Assembly (NCBI GenBank): GCA_029718625.1
Contig: CM056376.1
Location: 21,215,091-21,279,090 of the forward strand
Direction of reading: 5' to 3'
Source of the DNA: Synaphobranchus kaupii
Taxonomy: Eukaryota > Chordata > Actinopteri > Anguilliformes > Synaphobranchidae
DNA length: 64,000 nt
The position numbers were made by a program, and so were the translations under genes. This document shows positions 34,941-46,621 of this stretch, piece after piece (the stretch's first letter is position 1; each line of letters begins with the position of its first letter). Under the pieces are notes generated by a model. It had not been told where the DNA came from. It searched no databases and worked only from the letters and a program-made list of their open reading frames with translations.

Positions 34941-35548
34941 GATGAGAGGGAGACAAACACAAACGGATTAAAGTGGCCCTAAAGTATTCATCGCATGTTC
35001 ATCTAACCAACGTTGGCAGCGAGTGATAAAGTCTGAACAGAAAGCATTAAAAGTCTTATTTCCCTTCCTAGTGTGGCTTGGGGGATGGGGGGGGTGGGGG
35101 GCTTACAACGGCTTAGTCCAGAGTTGACACTGGAGCTAATTGAAACCCTATTCAGCTGCTATAAATTGCTTGGACAATATTCACCTGTCAAGGCTGACAG
35201 TGGGCCTAATATAAATGCCTGGAGATTAGGGGCGTGGAAATGGGGGGTTTGGAGGAGAAAAGAGGTGTGTTTGGAGAGCGGCTGAAAGAGTGATTATAGA
35301 GTGCAGGCGCAGAAATTAAAGAGAGGGTGGCCTACACCTTCACTTCAGAAGCAAAGCCAGGACAGCACCTTGGTGTATAGACACTGCACTCAAGGATGGT
35401 CTTTATTATGTGGGCAGGTTGACACCGAACCCCTGCAAGAATAAATGCATGACTCTGTGCAGCACTCTACATCACATGGCGCTGCACTGTGAACTGTGAA
35501 TTACCATTCTGCCCGAAAACATGCACTGAAAAAATGCAAATGTCGTAC
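34941..35548. other. no recognisable feature
   Basis: Unique sequence with a G-rich patch at 35080-35101. No gene is supported. Confidence 0.4.
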
Positions 35549-35575
35549 ACACACACACACACACATACACGCACG

Positions 35576-35628
<53 letters not shown>

Positions 35629-35692
35629 ACACGCACGCACTCGCACACACACACGCGCACACGCACGCACGCACGCACGCACTCGCACACAA
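35549..35692. repeat. compound (CA)n microsatellite with duplicated CGCACGCACTCG block
   Basis: CA repeats are interrupted by ATACACGCACGCACTCGCAC (35565-35584), and a closely similar ATACACACGCACGCACTCGCAC block recurs at about 35622-35645, followed by GCAC tetranucleotides. The internal repetition suggests slippage or unequal exchange of a unit of about 60 bp. Open frames across it are artefacts. Confidence 0.93.
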
Positions 35693-38600
35693 TGCCTAAC
35701 TTGCTGCGGATGATGAATTCATGCACGTATCATTCATGCACCAGCTTGGCTCGAGAGCCTCGTTTAGCCGTATGCAGAAGCTCATAATTTATGCAGGAAG
35801 AGAGCAGTGGAGTGTGGCTACCTTCGTTATTCAACAGAGCGAACAACTGCCATTTGTGAGCATTACGGCAACACAAGGCCACCTACAGAGCTCGGTCCCC
35901 CTGAACTTCCCTCACACTTAATGTTCATTATGCATTTCTGCTTGTGTAAATGTTCTCACTGACTGCCACCCGGTCTTTCTCTGCCAGTGATACTGTCGCT
36001 ACACCGGAGTCGTGGGTCTAACAGACTAACATTTTGCTGTGGCATGTAATGTAGCGTGCCATTAGTGTATGTGGTAGACTACAGTACAGGGCTTTAATGC
36101 AAGCATCACTTGTGCTCTAAAATGCATTAAACATCAGTTGCCAGGGAACCAGGGCTTGTGACTTCTCGCAGGACTAAAAAAAGAAGCATAAGCTAATTTT
36201 GAAAGATGCCATTCTAAAAGATGTGCCATGTGCTTGCTAACACTGAACAGAAAGTACACTACTATAAGTTAATGTCTGACGGTGTCTGTAATTTACACAG
36301 TAATGGTTTTACTAAACATTTGGTGCTTGGGAAAGCCAACAAAGGGTTTTAATGTTTGAAAGGAACACCAGATACCGGATACTATAGCATGTATTGTTGA
36401 ATCTTCAGATGGATTCCAATTTTTTTTTGCAATATGGAGTAGACATCTGAGAGACTGGTCTTACTGCACCCACACAATTCCATATTTGAATCCTGCGTGG
36501 GGTATTTAACTGAATTGTGTTGTTAAACATCTTTGTTCATCACTGGACAAAATGCCAAACATGATGTACTGCATGATATTCTGGGGAGAATGTGTTAACT
36601 ACACAAATAATGTAATTATAGCCATTTTTTTTGCCTTTAATGACTGCAACTCCTCTACAGATGTGTTTTGTTAATGCTCGGAATCCAATCCACTTAATAT
36701 TACTGGCTGACAGATCCAGTGTACATGAAAAGGTGTCATAGACAGCAGGAGTGCTCAGGTGCAAATAAAGAATGTTCACACAATTCATTGAGCTTCCAGA
36801 GGGAGAGGGAAAAAAATAGTAAACCAGTGAGTGCTATATGTTCCTGTTGTTGGTAGTCAGCTCGTTATCAGTGTGGAAATAAACAATACTACAGGCATAT
36901 TCCTGCCTTTTCCCCCTTCCACAGGCAAGACACTAACGGCAGAGCGCTAGTCTGATTGTTTTAAGCATCCAGGCATCATAACCATGTCTCAGAAATTTGT
37001 AGCCTCAGAGACGTCCACAAAAACATTTTCATTGCCACTAAATGTGTTGGACTCCCATGCAGCCTTCCACTGGGAGCCGGGGCTCTCACTTTAATCCAGA
37101 ACTTTCCGGAACTCCGCTAACTAAACCTATAAGAATGGCTTCAGCAGCTGCAGTGCACATAAACATGATGGACCTATATCCTAATTCCTTCAGACGGGGC
37201 AGTACAACACCACATTCCGACAGCTTTATTAAACCCCATGAAGTTGCCATTGGACAGTGAAGCAATGATTGGACAATGGGCTGATCCACTGTGCGTTTTC
37301 AACCACTTGAGTGCTACAACACTACAGCTTTTACACTGAAAGAGGTGGGAGTAATCTGTTCCCTTATTTAGAGAAAAGCAGTACGATATAAACTAAGAAA
37401 AAATGTTTAAAAAAAATAAAGATTAAAAAAAGATGCAAAATTATTATATAGCATATTTCACAGACTGTATACTTTCACATTTATATGTTTATTATAAATT
37501 GTGAAATAACTAAATCCTGTTAAGAAACCTATGCTCCACTTGTTATGAATTTGATGTATGACTGAATTTGACTGTATGTATGATTTCACATTTACACCTA
37601 TTGTGAAATGCTAAAGGAGCAGAACTCTTGTTATGAGTTTGAAGCCCTGCTTTCTTTACAGCTGCATTTATCATTTTAATCTATTTTGTCTCTTCATGCA
37701 TTATTCAACAGGACTAATGATTCCAGTTGTGTATATTTGCTTAGTTTTTTTCAAAGACTTGCGCAGAGCAGCCCGTAGGTTTCCAGCAAGCGACAAAGAT
37801 TAATAATGGATGTAAAGCAAATTAAATTTGTGTCATTTTATGCAGACAAAGGATGTGAGGCCCCTAAAAAATGTTGGGTTTTTTTGCAAACAATTTGCAG
37901 GCAGTTTGGAAAATGTCAAACAATTACAGGCTTCCATTTACCTGAATGCCTGTAAAAAAAAAAAAAAAACCCAGAAATGAATTGAAGCTGAATGAACAGA
38001 AATGCCACTTGACAATACCACTGCTTAAGGCATCTGCCATGCAAATACACCCAAATTATACAGGAAGCATTGCAGCGAAGGCCTCTCTAATTGCTACACG
38101 CAGCACAACAGGGAAATTAAGTAGCCACACCTGAACACCTCCACAAACCGATGAAAATAATGAAACCATCGGTCCATGGTGGGCATCATGACCCAAAGTT
38201 GTTTAATATGCTAGCAGTGGAACTGACAGCAGGCCTTGGTTGAATTTTTCCACAGGCACAGGTTATGGCTATGCTTCCTGAGCCTAAATCAGGAAGGACA
38301 ACAAACCCGCCTGACGTTGAATCCAAAAATGTGAGCAAGACCTGTCAGGTTGCATTGCCATCACTGAGTAGCGAAGTCAGAAGTAGCCCACAGGAGCCCT
38401 TAGAAGCAATATAATGTTAACTGGAAGACACGGTGCTTACATTGTGACACCTTGAATAGACTCCTGCATCATCATAACCATTTACTTGACCTTTGAGTTA
38501 CACAGCTATCTGCTTTATGACAAACCTTACAAACTGTACCTCTTTACAACTGGTTGGGACTGACTGGACAATACATTGACATGCCTGAGACTTTTACAGA

Positions 38601-39460
38601 ACATCTTTAGGATATTCCTACTGTTTTAAATGCCCCTTTCAATGGCAGTGAAATGTACAGTTATTTTATATGCCAGAGGTAGCTTGCAGGAACATCAGAG
38701 TTCCAACCACCCATGCTTAATTTATCTTCTGTTAGTATTTCAGTTGAAGACACAATTTTAGGTGTAACTTATTTAAGCAGTACTTTTTTATATTTGCTGC
38801 AAGGTCTTATGCATAATGTCATATTCAACCATAACCATAAGCAGAGATTGTATTACAGCAGTAAGATCAGAAATTTTCAGCAAGGTGAAATAAGATTGCT
38901 GTGAAAGATTATGTACTTCCCACCCTCAAGAGGGCAATTAAAAGAAGGAATTTTAAAACTGTAAAACATTTCTAAATCTTGTTTTTGTCCTTGTTTGAGC
39001 ACACAAAGTATAAAACATGCAGCTTTAATAGTTTTATTAACTAATTTATATGAAATAACCACTAAGCACTTTTTGCTGTTGCAAACAGTATTGTACTGTG
39101 TGTTCCGCTTTTTCACTGCATCAAAAGTAACAATTTTTACACCCTGTCATTTTGTGCGTGCAGCAGGAGAGGATCTTTGCGTGCGGAGTGTGGAAATGTT
39201 TGTATCCCTCGTTCTAAATTTCATTCAGAATTCAACACTTGACCCCAAAATCCAATTAATGCCCTTTGCAGGAAAGACAGATTGAGTCTTGATTTTGTTA
39301 GATTTCATTTACCTCCTTTTATTCATGGCAGACATCATTCAGCCTCCTCAAATAATTCCTAATCAAATCCACTGCCATCCCCGTGTGCCCCCTCTTTGTG
39401 TCGGCCACATTATGCAATTAGGCGTCAGATGTGTGAATACAATTAGCAAAACAAAGTCCC
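35693..39460. other. unique non-coding stretch
   Basis: No transposon ends and no supported exon. Poly(A) at 37952-37969. Blocks at 35693-35960 and 39150-39440 have a balanced composition with octamer-like and TAAT cores (TTATGCATTT, TGCAATTAGG) and are candidates for conserved non-coding sequence. Composition alone cannot prove this. Confidence 0.35.
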
Positions 39461-39461
39461 T

Positions 39462-39462
<1 letters not shown>

Positions 39463-39536
<74 letters not shown>

Positions 39537-39618
39537 TCTTCTCTGTCTCTCTCTCTCTCTCTTCTCTGTCTCTCTCTCTCTCTCTTCTCTGTCTCTCTCT
39601 CTCTCTCTTCTCTGTCTC
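39463..39618. repeat. (TC)n tract with TTCTCTGTCTC higher-order unit
   Basis: A polypyrimidine microsatellite in which TTCTCTGTCTC recurs at a regular spacing of about 24 bp in its second half. It abuts the 3' end of the LINE at 39619. Confidence 0.9.
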
Positions 39619-39788
39619 TCAATTCAATTTCAATTTCAATTTAGTATGCTTTATTGGCATGACAAAATTTTTACAATTGTATTGCCAAAGCTTGTTCATG
39701 ACAGAAAGGAACATGTCAATCAGAAGAAAGAAACAAAACAAAATAACAATGATAACACATCTGGATATTATACAGTATATACAGTAAC

Positions 39789-39790
<2 letters not shown>

Positions 39791-39879
<89 letters not shown>

Positions 39880-39890
39880 GTGTGTGTGTG
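39791..39890. repeat. (GT)n microsatellite inside the LINE 3' UTR
   Basis: About 44 uninterrupted GT units, then TTG and a few more. The long poly-Cys/Val frames across it are artefacts. Confidence 0.95.
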
Positions 39891-40119
39891 AAGCAGTAAT
39901 CGGTTTGTATGTATGTGTGTGTGCGTTTGTGTTTGTATGTGCATATGCATGGATTTTTGTGTCCGTGCGTGTGTGTTTGTTCATATTGTGTGCATGTCAG
40001 TAAAATGGTTGCGTTCCATCACTCACTGTCCCTCAGACTGTGGCAGGCAGCAATAAAATGTGCCGCAAGTGTAGAGCACTCCGCTCTCTCCCCCCAGTAC
40101 TACTTTTAATTTTAGTTGA

Positions 40120-41994
40120 TCAGAGGAGGTCATTGAAAAATGGGCAGATCCGGTTGAATTTAGGGAAGTATTTTTCTCTGATGTTTTTATACTTTTCACA
40201 TTTGGTTGTGAAGTGCAGCTCTGTCTCCACCTCCCTCAGAGAGCAGTGTTGGCACAGCCTTTCCTCAATAGGAAGCCACGATTTTCGGTGGCGACCTTTT
40301 TCAATGGCCAAGCTGTGCTCACTGAGTCTGTACTTTGTCAAGGTGGTTCTCAGCTTCTTATCCGTCATGGTCAGGTAATCTGCCATTGCGTACTGTCTTT
40401 TTAGGGCCAGATAACACTTGCATTTTGCTTTGTGTTTGTGTTTGTTTGTTCCAATAGTTGATGTAATTTTGTTTTTGGTAGGTTATAATTTGGTTCACTC
40501 TAATTGATTTAATATCTATGTGCTGGTCCTGAGGCTGTGGGTTGTTAGTCTGGGTGAGTGAACTAAGCGTCAGGACCAGCTGATAGAGGGGGCTCTTTTC
40601 TTTGCTCAACTCTTGGCATTGCAGGGCTTTGTAATGGTATGAGAGGGGGTCACTATTTTTTAAATGGTTCAAAAAATTTGATTGCTCTTTTTTGAGTTCT
40701 GATTACTAATGGATATTGGCCTAATTCCGCCCTGCATGCATTGTTTGCTGTTTTTCTTTGTACATGTAAGATGTTCTTACAGAATTCTGCATGCAGGGTT
40801 TCAATCGGGTGTTTATCCCATTTTGCAAAATTTTGATTTGAGAGTGGACCCCACACCTCGCTGCCATATAGGGCAATTGGTTCAATTACTGATTCAAATA
40901 GTTTAAGCCAAATTCTAATTGGAATTTCAATGTAAATTTGTCGTTTTATGGCATAAAAAGCCCTGCGTGCTTTCTCTTTCAGTTCATTCACTGCAAGATT
41001 GAAATTTCCCGTGGAACTTAATTTCAACCCTAAGTAATTGTATTGTGTGCATGTTTCTATGGAGCATGTCCCTAGTGTGAAATTTGATGTAGTTCCCTGA
41101 GATTTGGACCTTTTTTGGAAGGTCATGGTTCTAGTCTTTTTCATGTTTACTGCCAGGGCCCAGGTCTGGCAGTACTGTTCTAGCAGGTTCAAGTTCTGCT
41201 GTAGCCCTTGGATGGTGGGTGACAGTAGAACTAGGTCATCTGCATAGAGCAGGAATTTAATTTCTGTGTCGTAAAGTATAAGACCAGGTGCTGCAGATTG
41301 CTCCAACTTAGTCGCCAATTCATTTATGTATATGTTAAATAGAGTTGGGCTTAAGTTGCAGCCTTGGCGTACTCCACGTCTCTGGGTGAATAAATTTGTT
41401 CTTTTGTTGCCAATTCTGATGCCGCATTTATTGTCTGTGTACATTGATTTAATTATGTCGTATGTTTTACCCCCTACACCACTTTCAATAACTTTGTAGA
41501 AAAGACCATTGTGCCAAATAGAATCGAATGCCTTTTGGAAATCTATAAAACAGGCATATATTTTTTCTTTTTTTTGGTTAACATATATGTCAATTAGGGT
41601 ATGTAGGGTGTAAATGTGGTCAGATGTGCGGCAATTTGGAAGAAATCCAATTTGACTTTTACTCAAGACATTGTGCTTTGTAAGGAAGTCTATTAGTCTT
41701 TTGTTAATTATGCTACAGAGAACCTTCCCCAGGTTACTGTTCACACAAATGCCTCGGTAATTGTTGGGGTCGAATTTGTCTCCATTTTTAAAAATAGGGG
41801 TTATGAGTCCAAGATTCCAAATTTCAGGGAAGTAACCTACACTCAGAACCAAATTAAACAATTTGAGAAGAGCCAATTGGAATTTTTTGCTGCTATTTTT
41901 AAGCATCTCATTTAGGATACTATCAGGCCCGCTTGATTTATTAGTTTTGAGGTTCTGAAGTCTTTCCTTCAGTTCCTGCTCAGTAATGGGAGAG
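40120..41994 (-). pseudogene. LINE ORF2 remnant, reverse transcriptase and C-terminal zinc-like domain
   Basis: This enzyme would copy LINE RNA at a nicked target. The frame is open from the gap border (41994) to 40653, about 447 codons. It carries the palm motifs ACFIDFQKAFDSIWH (first Asp), RRGVRQGCNLSPTLFNIYIN, and FLLYADDLVLLSP (YADD catalytic pair), then the thumb, WALAVNMKKTRTM and a LYGSEVWGPL segment. Two frameshifts, near 40650-40672 and 40358-40386, separate two further pieces. The last contains CQHCSLREVETELHFTTKC, a C-X2-C...H...C cluster typical of the C terminus of such LINEs, and REKYFPKF. The upstream endonuclease domain would lie in or beyond the N gap. The RT core is intact in motif, so the copy is fairly young, but the frameshifts disable it. 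Clade assignment is tentative (Jockey group, CR1/L2/Rex-like). Confidence 0.88.
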
Positions 41995-42494
41995 NNNNNN
42001 NNNNNNNNNNNNNNNNNNNNNNNNNNNNNNNNNNNNNNNNNNNNNNNNNNNNNNNNNNNNNNNNNNNNNNNNNNNNNNNNNNNNNNNNNNNNNNNNNNNN
42101 NNNNNNNNNNNNNNNNNNNNNNNNNNNNNNNNNNNNNNNNNNNNNNNNNNNNNNNNNNNNNNNNNNNNNNNNNNNNNNNNNNNNNNNNNNNNNNNNNNNN
42201 NNNNNNNNNNNNNNNNNNNNNNNNNNNNNNNNNNNNNNNNNNNNNNNNNNNNNNNNNNNNNNNNNNNNNNNNNNNNNNNNNNNNNNNNNNNNNNNNNNNN
42301 NNNNNNNNNNNNNNNNNNNNNNNNNNNNNNNNNNNNNNNNNNNNNNNNNNNNNNNNNNNNNNNNNNNNNNNNNNNNNNNNNNNNNNNNNNNNNNNNNNNN
42401 NNNNNNNNNNNNNNNNNNNNNNNNNNNNNNNNNNNNNNNNNNNNNNNNNNNNNNNNNNNNNNNNNNNNNNNNNNNNNNNNNNNNNNNNNNNNNN
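41995..42494. other. assembly gap, exactly 500 N
   Basis: A round 500-base run of N is a fixed-length scaffolding placeholder rather than a measured distance. The sequence right of it is not LINE-like. Frames reported across it have no meaning. Confidence 0.98.
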
Positions 42495-43730
42495 CCAGCT
42501 GGCGAGGCGAGGTGCGGCCCGTAAACCCGGGATTTACACCTTGTCAGACGGTCCACAGCCTGCTCCGTCGTACCTCCTCGGCCATATGGCCCCTCACAGC
42601 CGTACAGTATTAACGCACCCATTTTTCACACTTCTGCTTTTTTTTTATTTATTTGTCCTTGAACTGCGTTTTCCCAGTAGCTGCTGTGCAAAGTCATAAA
42701 TTATTAAAAGAAATGCAATGGAAGCATAGGAGGGGGTGAGGGGGGCTTTCTTGAGCGCTCCTTGGTGTGCCGGTTCAATTAGGAAGGGGAAAAAAAGTGC
42801 TAAAAATAAGAACTTTTCATAATTCAGACCGTAAACTAAAGCAGTGTTGTCGCTGTAGCCTCTGCTGCGAGCTCTAAAAGTGCGGGAAGGCATTTTAAAG
42901 TGTACAATCAGCACGTGGTAATTAATCATATGCAGTACAGTGATAAACCCTCCTGTCCACAAACAACACATTCAACAGCTATGAACACAACCACGTCCGT
43001 GCCAAAGTTTTAAACCTCCCAGTCACCCATCGCCTGTAATTTTATTATCTTAATAATTTTTTAATTCAAAAACCATTTGCTTATCTTAGTTTTTCCCCTT
43101 ATTTTATTGAAGAGACCTGCATGCAAGAGGCACTCAAAATGCATTGTTTCGTTTGATATTTTGAGACAGTACTTAATCTTATTACTTCTTTGACGTTTCT
43201 GATGACTTCAGACGTCCTCGGGTTTGATATATGAAAGAACTCTCTTTGCAGTGCACAATTCAGTCTGAACAGTGGGAGATGAAATTAAAATGTTAATGTG
43301 GCTGGATGTAAAAACTCTCATTACAGGGAAATAATGTACCAGGATAGACTTGTGCGCGACCGGCTCGGTGCATCAGGACGTCTTTAACAATGCGCAGGGC
43401 ATATCTCTTACTCCACGGGAAGAGTTATTTTGGTGAATGCAATCAGATTTTTTTCCCTATTGATGGAAAAAAGGTCTCGTATTTCTCCGCGCTTCCTGCT
43501 TTGAGCGTATCTCCCGGTCGGACGTATACGTCGTGTTATTGGGAGAACGGGGTTGATAAAGCCCGCGCGCGGAACGGTCCTTCACTGTGATGAATAGGAA
43601 GAGAAAGAGATAAAGAAAATGAAATATCCTGGCTGAAAGGGCTGGGGGAGGGGACTGAAATTAGTCATCTCGTCTCTGTAAGGAGCGTCTGCTGTTTGCA
43701 CTTTTTAAATGTCTTTCCTTCGGCTCCCGA
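42495..43730. other. unique sequence
   Basis: The first 130 bp after the gap are GC-rich. The rest is mixed. No supported exon, repeat or transposon end. Confidence 0.4.
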
Positions 43731-44047
43731 GAGCCCTATCTTACACCCGGCGCTAAGCAGCGCTAACCCAAACGCAAGTGTCTTTGCTATCTTACACCTG
43801 GCGCAGGGTTCACTATAGCCCCTAGAGCTCAAGTCAGTTAAATACCAAGTGATGGTGCGCCAGGGGCGCCCGCAGGATTTCTTCCCGGGGTACGCAACAG
43901 AGGAGGCCAAGCCATATGCTACATGAAAACAAAGCCACTACTTAGGACAAACGTTACAACGTAATTTACCGATATATTTTGCACTCATAGGGTCGCATAT
44001 TACAAGAAGTTCTAACGTAGGAGTAGGCCCAGCCTACGTTAAAGTTT

Positions 44048-44225
44048 GATCTTTCATCAGCAAAACCGGAGAGACTTACTTCACAATAGAATGGAAATGT
44101 TGCGCGCAAAAAGATGTTACGTGACTTACAGTAGCCTGATCTTTCATCAGGAAAACCGGAGACCTCACAATAGAATGGAAATGTTGCGCGCAACAAGGTG
44201 TTACGGGACTTACAGCACAGTTAAT
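44048..44225. repeat. tandem duplication, 2 x about 90 bp
   Basis: GATCTTTCATCAGSAAAACC starts at 44048 and 44138. Both units continue with ACAATAGAATGGAAATGTTG and GCGCGCAA, with small indels. It lies inside the hAT element. Confidence 0.92.
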
Positions 44226-44338
44226 GTTAACACAATGAAAACACTTCTGACAAGTCAATGTAACTATCGAACATGCTCAACAAAATGTATTCACTGCTTA
44301 AATTTCTAATAAAATATTATCACTGAATGCTCGCCAAT

Positions 44339-44340
<2 letters not shown>

Positions 44341-44399
<59 letters not shown>
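44341..44399. repeat. (TG)n(AG)n microsatellite
   Basis: About 6 TG units run directly into about 23 AG units. Confidence 0.95.
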
Positions 44400-44402
<3 letters not shown>

Positions 44403-44473
44403 CACGCCACTGCAAATAAAAGAACATGTTGCCTCAACCACTGCATAAAAATAAATCGCATCTTACCCTTAAG

Positions 44474-45316
44474 CCCTATTCGGACGGGATAAGTTTTACA
44501 GGGGGAGGTGGGGGTAATGTAATAATTACTGGAAGAGCTCCGCTATTTTAGTTCCCATGTCTATAACTTTTACGGACTGCGCGCTCCCGCACCAGTAAAG
44601 ATTCCGGAGTCTTTAACCTACTGTTAAATGTCCTGTAAAAAATTACCCCAAGTTAAAGCAATCCCGTGCGAATTGACATGTCCGGTAAAATTATGTTATT
44701 TCCTGTGATAAATTAGTTTTCCCCAGTCTTTTCTACTGGTTTTCACGTAAGCACTCGAGGACGCCTTTGGTTGTGCTCTCTTCGGTCCAACTATTGACCG
44801 ACCTCTAAATGAATGAAACGTTAGCAACATTAAATAAGAAGACAGAGCAAAAAAAAAAAAAAAAACTGGCTAAAACGTAGGCTACAGTGGGGCAAAGCTT
44901 GTGGCGGTTTTAGGTAAGCTATTGTAGCCTAGCTATAGCCTTACATACATGTTATGGCCTAACACTGTTTCTTTTCAAGCTAACGTTAACAAAGAGGTGT
45001 ACCGTGTAATTGCAGGATTCCTCACGCTTTTTGTGGACATGTTTGCCATGCCAACATTGTCTCCACGTAGTTTTTCTTTTTTTGGCGGCTCAGTTTGCAG
45101 TGAAGATGGGATGTGTAACGTTGTATGACTCGTGGGGAACATTTTCGGTGTGACGACAACATAGATTAGACACTGCCATCTCTGTAATTCTAGACGCTGC
45201 TTACGGAGATAGCTACTTTATCCCGTCGGAATCGGCCATTAATATTACAGACGTCCTGTGGTAATAATTAGCTACTTTGCAGACATTGTCCTGAAAACGT
45301 ATCCCGTCCGAATAGG
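44474..45316. mobile_element. TIR element nested inside the hAT element (843 bp)
   Basis: The left end CCCTATTCGGACGGGATAAG continues with TTTTA; the reverse complement of the right end CCCTATTCGGACGGGATACG continues with TTTTC. The inverted repeats are about 24 bp with one or two mismatches. No coding frame. The target duplication is unclear (TTAAG on the left, GTTTTAG on the right), so the superfamily is not assigned. Confidence 0.75.
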
Positions 45317-46621
45317 GGTTTTAGAATGTGAGATTGACCCTCCTTGTCCCGGTTGCGTCAAATTCCCTAAGCATCCGCTCTGTGTCGATTTCAAAGTCAT
45401 TGTGAATGTTCATAATCACCAATCGCGTCTGTCATGCTGTTCCGTAGGTAGGTTTTCAGACGTCTCAAACAGCTGAATGAGCGCTCGACCGAAGCAGTAG
45501 ACACGGACATCGTAAGAAGGACTTTCAGTATGCTATGAAGTATTCATTTAAGTTAGTTATCTTGACTGACAAGTAAAAAGGCAACTCTAAACGTTTCCCG
45601 GTCTAAAGAAAAAGGTGATCCTCCAATCACTTTTCAACAGTGTTAACGGCGGGATGGTGATCCTCCAATCACTTTCAACTGTCTTCCAATCACTTTCAAA
45701 TGTTTGAAATATGCAAAACTTGGAAAATACAATAACCAGGCAATACAACGAAGACAATAAGCAAATATCATTTCTCAACATCGTAGAAACAGACGCAGAG
45801 ACTTTGACAATTCACGTCAGTTTTAATGGAAATACTAATTTTGATGTTGTTGCTAAGGTACGCAGACTGCGTACTCTGCGTACAGCTGGGGGCGCCACTG
45901 TGGTGCGCCCATAGCAAGTGAACTGGGCGTGCTGGACTTAAGATGAGGCGTGGCCAGGATTATTTTCATCATTAAGGCAACATAACGGTATTTATGTTAT
46001 TAATCAATATTAGAATGCAGGTGATGTACTTCGGATGAAGCTTGAACTTCGACAACTCCGTGAGAACAGCCTCATGGAATTGATGCTTGACAATGTTTCA
46101 TTGCAATCAAACGAAATTTGTTAAACAAGCAGGCTAATTTGACGTTTTCTAAGGTGAGACGGAAGCCATTGGTAGCTTATTCGCAGCTGTTGCTGGTGCT
46201 TTAAACGAAATTTAACGCATATATTTTGTTAAATAACAGCACTGTCGGGAATTACCAGGAACTCATAATGGTTAGTCCGAATAGTATTGATTACCATTGA
46301 TCCATATAGCCTATTCCTTGATCGCACTAAACATGCACGAGCAAGTCTGTTTCGCCATCATATAAGCAATCCGCCAAGGTGGAAAAGCTGGCTTTTAAAG
46401 GGAATGGGATATGACATTTTTATTGGTTTATTGCATGCCACGCCCAAGACACACCTACGTATAATTAATGAAGAGACTATGTTCAGCCCATTTGCACGTT
46501 GTGCCGAGCTTAGCGCTCAAAAAACATGCCGTCAAACTAGCAAAAGTGGACTTGGACATGCCCTAAATGCACTTTACCCCATGCATTCAGACAAAGCGCT
46601 AAGATCGCCGAGATAGAGCCC

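Larger units (their letters stand above)
39619..41994 (-). mobile_element. non-LTR retrotransposon (LINE), 5' end lost in gap
   Basis: The minus-strand element contains a reverse transcriptase frame (see 40120-41994) and a 3' untranslated region. That region ends, on the element strand, with CCAATAAAGCATACTAAATT and three ATTGAA-like repeats, then merges into a GA tract. A 3' terminus made of short direct repeats instead of poly(A) fits CR1/L2/Rex-type LINEs. A (GT)n tract at 39791-39890 lies inside the 3' UTR. The 5' part runs into the N block. No target duplication can be tested. Confidence 0.8.
43861..45900. mobile_element. hAT-type element (2,040 bp) with perfect 8-bp target duplication
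   Basis: The left terminus is CAGGGGCGCCCGCAGG; the reverse complement of the right terminus is CAGTGGCGCCCCCAGC. The octamer TGGTGCGC occurs immediately outside both ends (43853-43860 and 45901-45908). CAG-starting ends with an 8-bp duplication define hAT. It shows no hAT transposase frame, so it is non-autonomous. It contains a 90-bp tandem duplication, a (GA)n tract and a further nested element. Confidence 0.92.
43731..46621. mobile_element. outer DNA transposon of a three-level nest
   Basis: The left end is GAGCCCTATCTTACACCCGG; the reverse complement of the right end is GGGCTCTATCTCGGCGATC. It contains GCAAGTGTCTTTGCTATCTT and, after the inner insertion, CAAGTGAACTGGGCGTGCTG. Ends of the form GGGCCCTATCTT...CACCCGGCGC belong to a repeat widespread in fish genomes, but I will not name the superfamily. 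Without the 2,040-bp insertion at 43861 and its duplicated 8 bp, it would be about 840 bp. No transposase frame; no clear target duplication. Confidence 0.6.

Noticed and set aside
39463..39618. CRISPR-like regular spacing of TTCTCTGTCTC units
   Set aside because: The intervening sequence is also TC repeat, so there are no spacers. This is microsatellite structure in a vertebrate genome.
39289..39891. 200-codon plus-strand frame rich in Ser/Leu and Cys/Val
   Set aside because: It runs through the TC and GT microsatellites and the LINE 3' UTR. The residues are those dictated by simple repeats.
41969..42699. frames of more than 200 codons on both strands
   Set aside because: They cross 500 unknown bases.
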